From: Clostridia bacterium
GTDB taxonomy: Bacteria > Bacillota_A > Clostridia > Christensenellales > Borkfalkiaceae
Length of the DNA stretch: 7,157 nucleotides
Reading direction: 5' to 3'
Assembly: GCA_017507595.1 (NCBI GenBank)
Contig: JAFWAM010000162.1
Coordinates: 1 to 7,157, forward strand
Shown: positions 5,678 to 7,157 of the stretch, piece after piece
How the letters are laid out: each line of letters starts with the position of its first letter
Position numbering within the stretch: position 1 is the stretch's first letter
Translations under genes and position numbers: made by a program
Notes under the pieces: model-generated
Told to the model about the DNA's origin: nothing
The model's database searches: none
The model's input: the letters and a program-made list of their open reading frames with translations, nothing else

Positions 5678-5727
5678 AAAAAGTCCCTCTATAGGTCGAT
5701 TATCGCCCTTTTTTGAGGGATTTTTTT
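5678..5727 (+). terminator. Intrinsic terminator downstream of dut; copy C of the 30-nt motif
   Basis: Arms TCCCTC (5684-5689) and GAGGGA (5715-5720), then seven T residues (5721-5727); the upstream AAAAA (5678-5682) can extend the pairing with the T-run. The 25-base loop carries TATAGGTCGATTATCG, the conserved core. It stands about 75 bases past the dut stop, in the dut orientation. The remaining 5728-5794 is AT-rich with nothing recognised. Confidence 0.8.
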
Positions 5728-5794
5728 AATAAATCATCTTAATTTTCCATCATTAAAAATTATATTTTTGTCACGAAAAACCAATAACGTCATC

Positions 5795-5825
5795 AAAAAA
5801 GCGCGTCCAAGCATTTTGGACGCGC
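5795..5825 (-). terminator. Intrinsic terminator of pgk
   Basis: Perfect ten-base arms GCGCGTCCAA and TTGGACGCGC around a five-base loop, followed on the minus strand by six T residues (5800-5795). It lies 25 bases past the pgk stop. It is the strongest terminator in the window and does not carry the 30-nt motif, so that motif is not a general part of terminators here. Confidence 0.95.
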
Positions 5826-5850
5826 ATTGTTATTTACTAGCAAAAAGCTA

Positions 5851-7083
5851 TTATGCCTTTTCGTTTAAGCAAGCAATACCGGGGAGAACTTTACCCTCGA
5901 AAAGCTCTAAAGAAGCGCCGCCACCTGTGGAGATGTGGGTCATCTTATCGGCATAGCCAAGCTGTGCAACAGCCGCAGCGGAGTCGCCACCGCCGATGAT
6001 GGTCGTGCCGTTAGCTTCTGCAAGGGCCTGTGCCATTGCCTTGGTACCGGCGGCAAGGGTCGGGTTTTCAAATACGCCCATGGGGCCGTTCCAGATAACG
6101 GTTTTAGCGCTCTTGATAGCGGAAGCAAAAAGCTCACGGCTCTTTTCGCCGATGTCAAGACCCTGCATATCCTGTGGGATTGCGTCTGCGGAAACGGTTG
6201 TTACCTCAACGGGTGCGTCGATGGGGTTGGGGAAGTCCTTGCAAACTACCGTGTCAATGGGAAGAAGAATAGTCTTGCCTAAAGCCTTAGCCTTTTCAAG
6301 CATCTGGTTGCAGTATTCAATCTTGCTGTCGTCAACGAGGGAGTTACCAACTTCCTTGCCGACGGCCTTCATAAAGGTGTAAGCCATGCCGCCACCGATA
6401 ATAAGTGTGTCGCATTTTTCCAAAAGGTTGGAAATAACGTTAAGCTTATCGGCAACCTTTGCGCCGCCCAAAACTGCAACGAAGGGGCTAACGGGGTTTT
6501 CAAGGGCGTCTGCCATAACTGAAAGCTCCTTTTCGATAAGGAAGCCGCAAACTGCAGTATCAACGAAGCCGTATTCAACGATGGCGGCCGTTGACGCGTG
6601 GGAGCGGTGTGCCGTGCCGAAGGCGTCGTTTACGTAAACCTCTGCAAACTGAGCAAGCTTACGGCAGAATTCCTCGTCACGCTTTTCCTCGCCGGCGTTG
6701 AAGCGGGTATTTTCCAAAAGAACGATTTCGCCCTCGCCGATTTCAGCAACCTTTTGGCAAGCATCCTCGCCAACGGTGTCGGTGGCAAAAGCAACCTTAA
6801 CGCCGGGAAGAAGCTGCTTGAGTCTTTCAGCAACGGGCTTTAACGTGAACTTTTTAAAGTCCTTTTGTGCCTTTTCAATATACTGGTTGGTAGCGGCCTC
6901 TCTTTCAGCCTCGGGCAAAGCCTCAACAGCGGCCTTTTCCTTTTTGTTTAATTTTATTTTAGCGTCGAGAACGTTATGGGGCTTACCGAGGTGAGAGCAA
7001 AGTATGACCTTTGCGCCCTGGTCAAGCAAATACTTGATGGTGGGAAGGGCACCGTTGATACGGTTTTCGTCGGTGATTCGCAT
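5851..7083 (-). CDS. pgk: Phosphoglycerate kinase, N-terminus missing
   Basis: Glycolytic kinase passing phosphate from 1,3-bisphosphoglycerate to ADP in the cytoplasm. The 410 visible residues carry nearly the full family signature: SHLGKP (30-35), ENTRF (124-128), HRSHAS (159-164), GGAKVADK (206-213), GGGMAYTF (230-237), WNGPMGVFE (331-339), GGGDSAAA (364-371) and TGGGAS (386-391). Two oddities are visible. The protein opens at RITDENRI, so the preceding 20-25 residues of normal PGK, with the VRVDFNVP segment that binds 3-phosphoglycerate, are absent; stop codons TAA TAG lie in frame just upstream, and the DNA there encodes an IlvB fragment in another frame. Also, residues 36-78 are a charged helical insertion between SHLGKP and [10 protein letters not shown] not found in standard PGKs. 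The ATG at 7083 is merely the first available start and is probably not native. As written, the product would likely be inactive; a chimeric assembly is the simplest explanation. Confidence 0.93.
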   Translation of the reverse strand: MRITDENRINGALPTIKYLLDQGAKVILCSHLGKPHNVLDAKIKLNKKEKAAVEALPEAEREAATNQYIEKAQKDFKKFTLKPVAERLKQLLPGVKVAFATDTVGEDACQKVAEIGEGEIVLLENTRFNAGEEKRDEEFCRKLAQFAEVYVNDAFGTAHRSHASTAAIVEYGFVDTAVCGFLIEKELSVMADALENPVSPFVAVLGGAKVADKLNVISNLLEKCDTLIIGGGMAYTFMKAVGKEVGNSLVDDSKIEYCNQMLEKAKALGKTILLPIDTVVCKDFPNPIDAPVEVTTVSADAIPQDMQGLDIGEKSRELFASAIKSAKTVIWNGPMGVFENPTLAAGTKAMAQALAEANGTTIIGGGDSAAAVAQLGYADKMTHISTGGGASLELFEGKVLPGIACLNEKA

Positions 7084-7156
7084 TACCTATTACACGGTCA
7101 CTAAAACGTGCACCGAGGGTAATCAGTAAGTCACAGCTGGATATACCAAGGTTGGA
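7022..7156 (-). CDS. Acetolactate synthase large subunit fragment, joined out of frame to pgk
   Basis: In the minus-strand frame beginning at 7156, the translation has [17 protein letters not shown], which matches the highly conserved CDLLIA-GARF-DRVTG segment of acetolactate synthase (IlvB family; thiamine diphosphate enzyme making acetolactate for branched-chain amino acids). About 26 residues (7156-7079) look genuine, from the middle of a normally ~550-residue protein; the frame then runs into pgk sequence in the wrong frame and stops at 7024-7022. The 5' part, if any, lies outside the window. IlvB and PGK are not known as a fusion, so this reads as a junction between two unrelated genes, by misassembly or by rearrangement. 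Confidence 0.75.
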   Translation of the reverse strand, partial: SNLGISSCDLLITLGARFSDRVIGNANHRRKPYQRCPSHHQVFA

Positions 7157-7157
7157 A

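Noticed and set aside
5935..6994. Several open frames on both strands within pgk
   Set aside because: They are shadows of the strongly conserved phosphoglycerate kinase frame; none has a family motif or ribosome binding site.
7081..7157. Group II intron or other mobile element interrupting pgk
   Set aside because: No intron 5' GTGCG boundary or domain V-like hairpin is visible, and the sequence translates as a conserved acetolactate synthase segment instead.

Overview
The window reads as chromosomal DNA of a Gram-positive-type bacterium, most likely an uncultured member of the Clostridia (Bacillota). The signs are AAAGGAG-type ribosome binding sites, sigma-A-like promoters with TGn-extended -10 boxes, AT-rich intergenic gaps beside moderate-GC genes, intrinsic terminators, and the gene families present. 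The taxonomic call is an inference and is not firm below class level. No rRNA, tRNA, CRISPR array, insertion sequence or phage gene is visible.

Layout from left to right. Positions 1-3050 hold a minus-strand unit transcribed right to left: a small three-helix membrane protein (2679-3050), a PlsC-type acyltransferase with an unusual C-terminal zinc-ribbon extension (1350-2597), and a GltS-like sodium/glutamate symporter (1-1405, C-terminus outside the window) whose start lies inside the acyltransferase gene. A promoter sits at 3073-3108. Next, also on the minus strand, is a MarR-family repressor (3288-3737) with a consensus promoter and a perfect 8+8 palindrome placed over its transcription start, so it is probably autoregulated. 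Then comes a DUF2804 protein (3927-4958) with its own promoter and terminator. From a divergent promoter region (4959-5160) the plus-strand dut gene (dUTPase, 5161-5607) is read. It converges on pgk (phosphoglycerate kinase, 5851-7083, minus strand), and the intergenic stretch between them holds several hairpins and terminators.

Two observations stand out. First, a 30-nt element (AAAAAGT, five variable bases, then WATARGTCGNTTATCG) occurs at the 3' ends of three separate transcription units (MarR, DUF2804, dut), each time in the direction of transcription. In two of them it forms the 5' arm and loop of an intrinsic terminator whose arm sequences differ but stay paired, while the loop is conserved. 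A fourth close copy lies inside the dut reading frame. I do not recognise this element. Second, pgk lacks its normal first ~20-25 residues, including the DFN substrate-binding segment. At the exact point where PGK similarity starts, the upstream sequence switches to an out-of-frame fragment of acetolactate synthase (IlvB family). This is either a chimeric assembly or a real rearrangement, and the right-hand ~75 bases should not be trusted as native pgk context until reads are checked.

The genes do not form one pathway. They are a lipid acyltransferase, a transporter, a regulator, nucleotide-pool sanitation and glycolysis, mostly in separate short transcription units.
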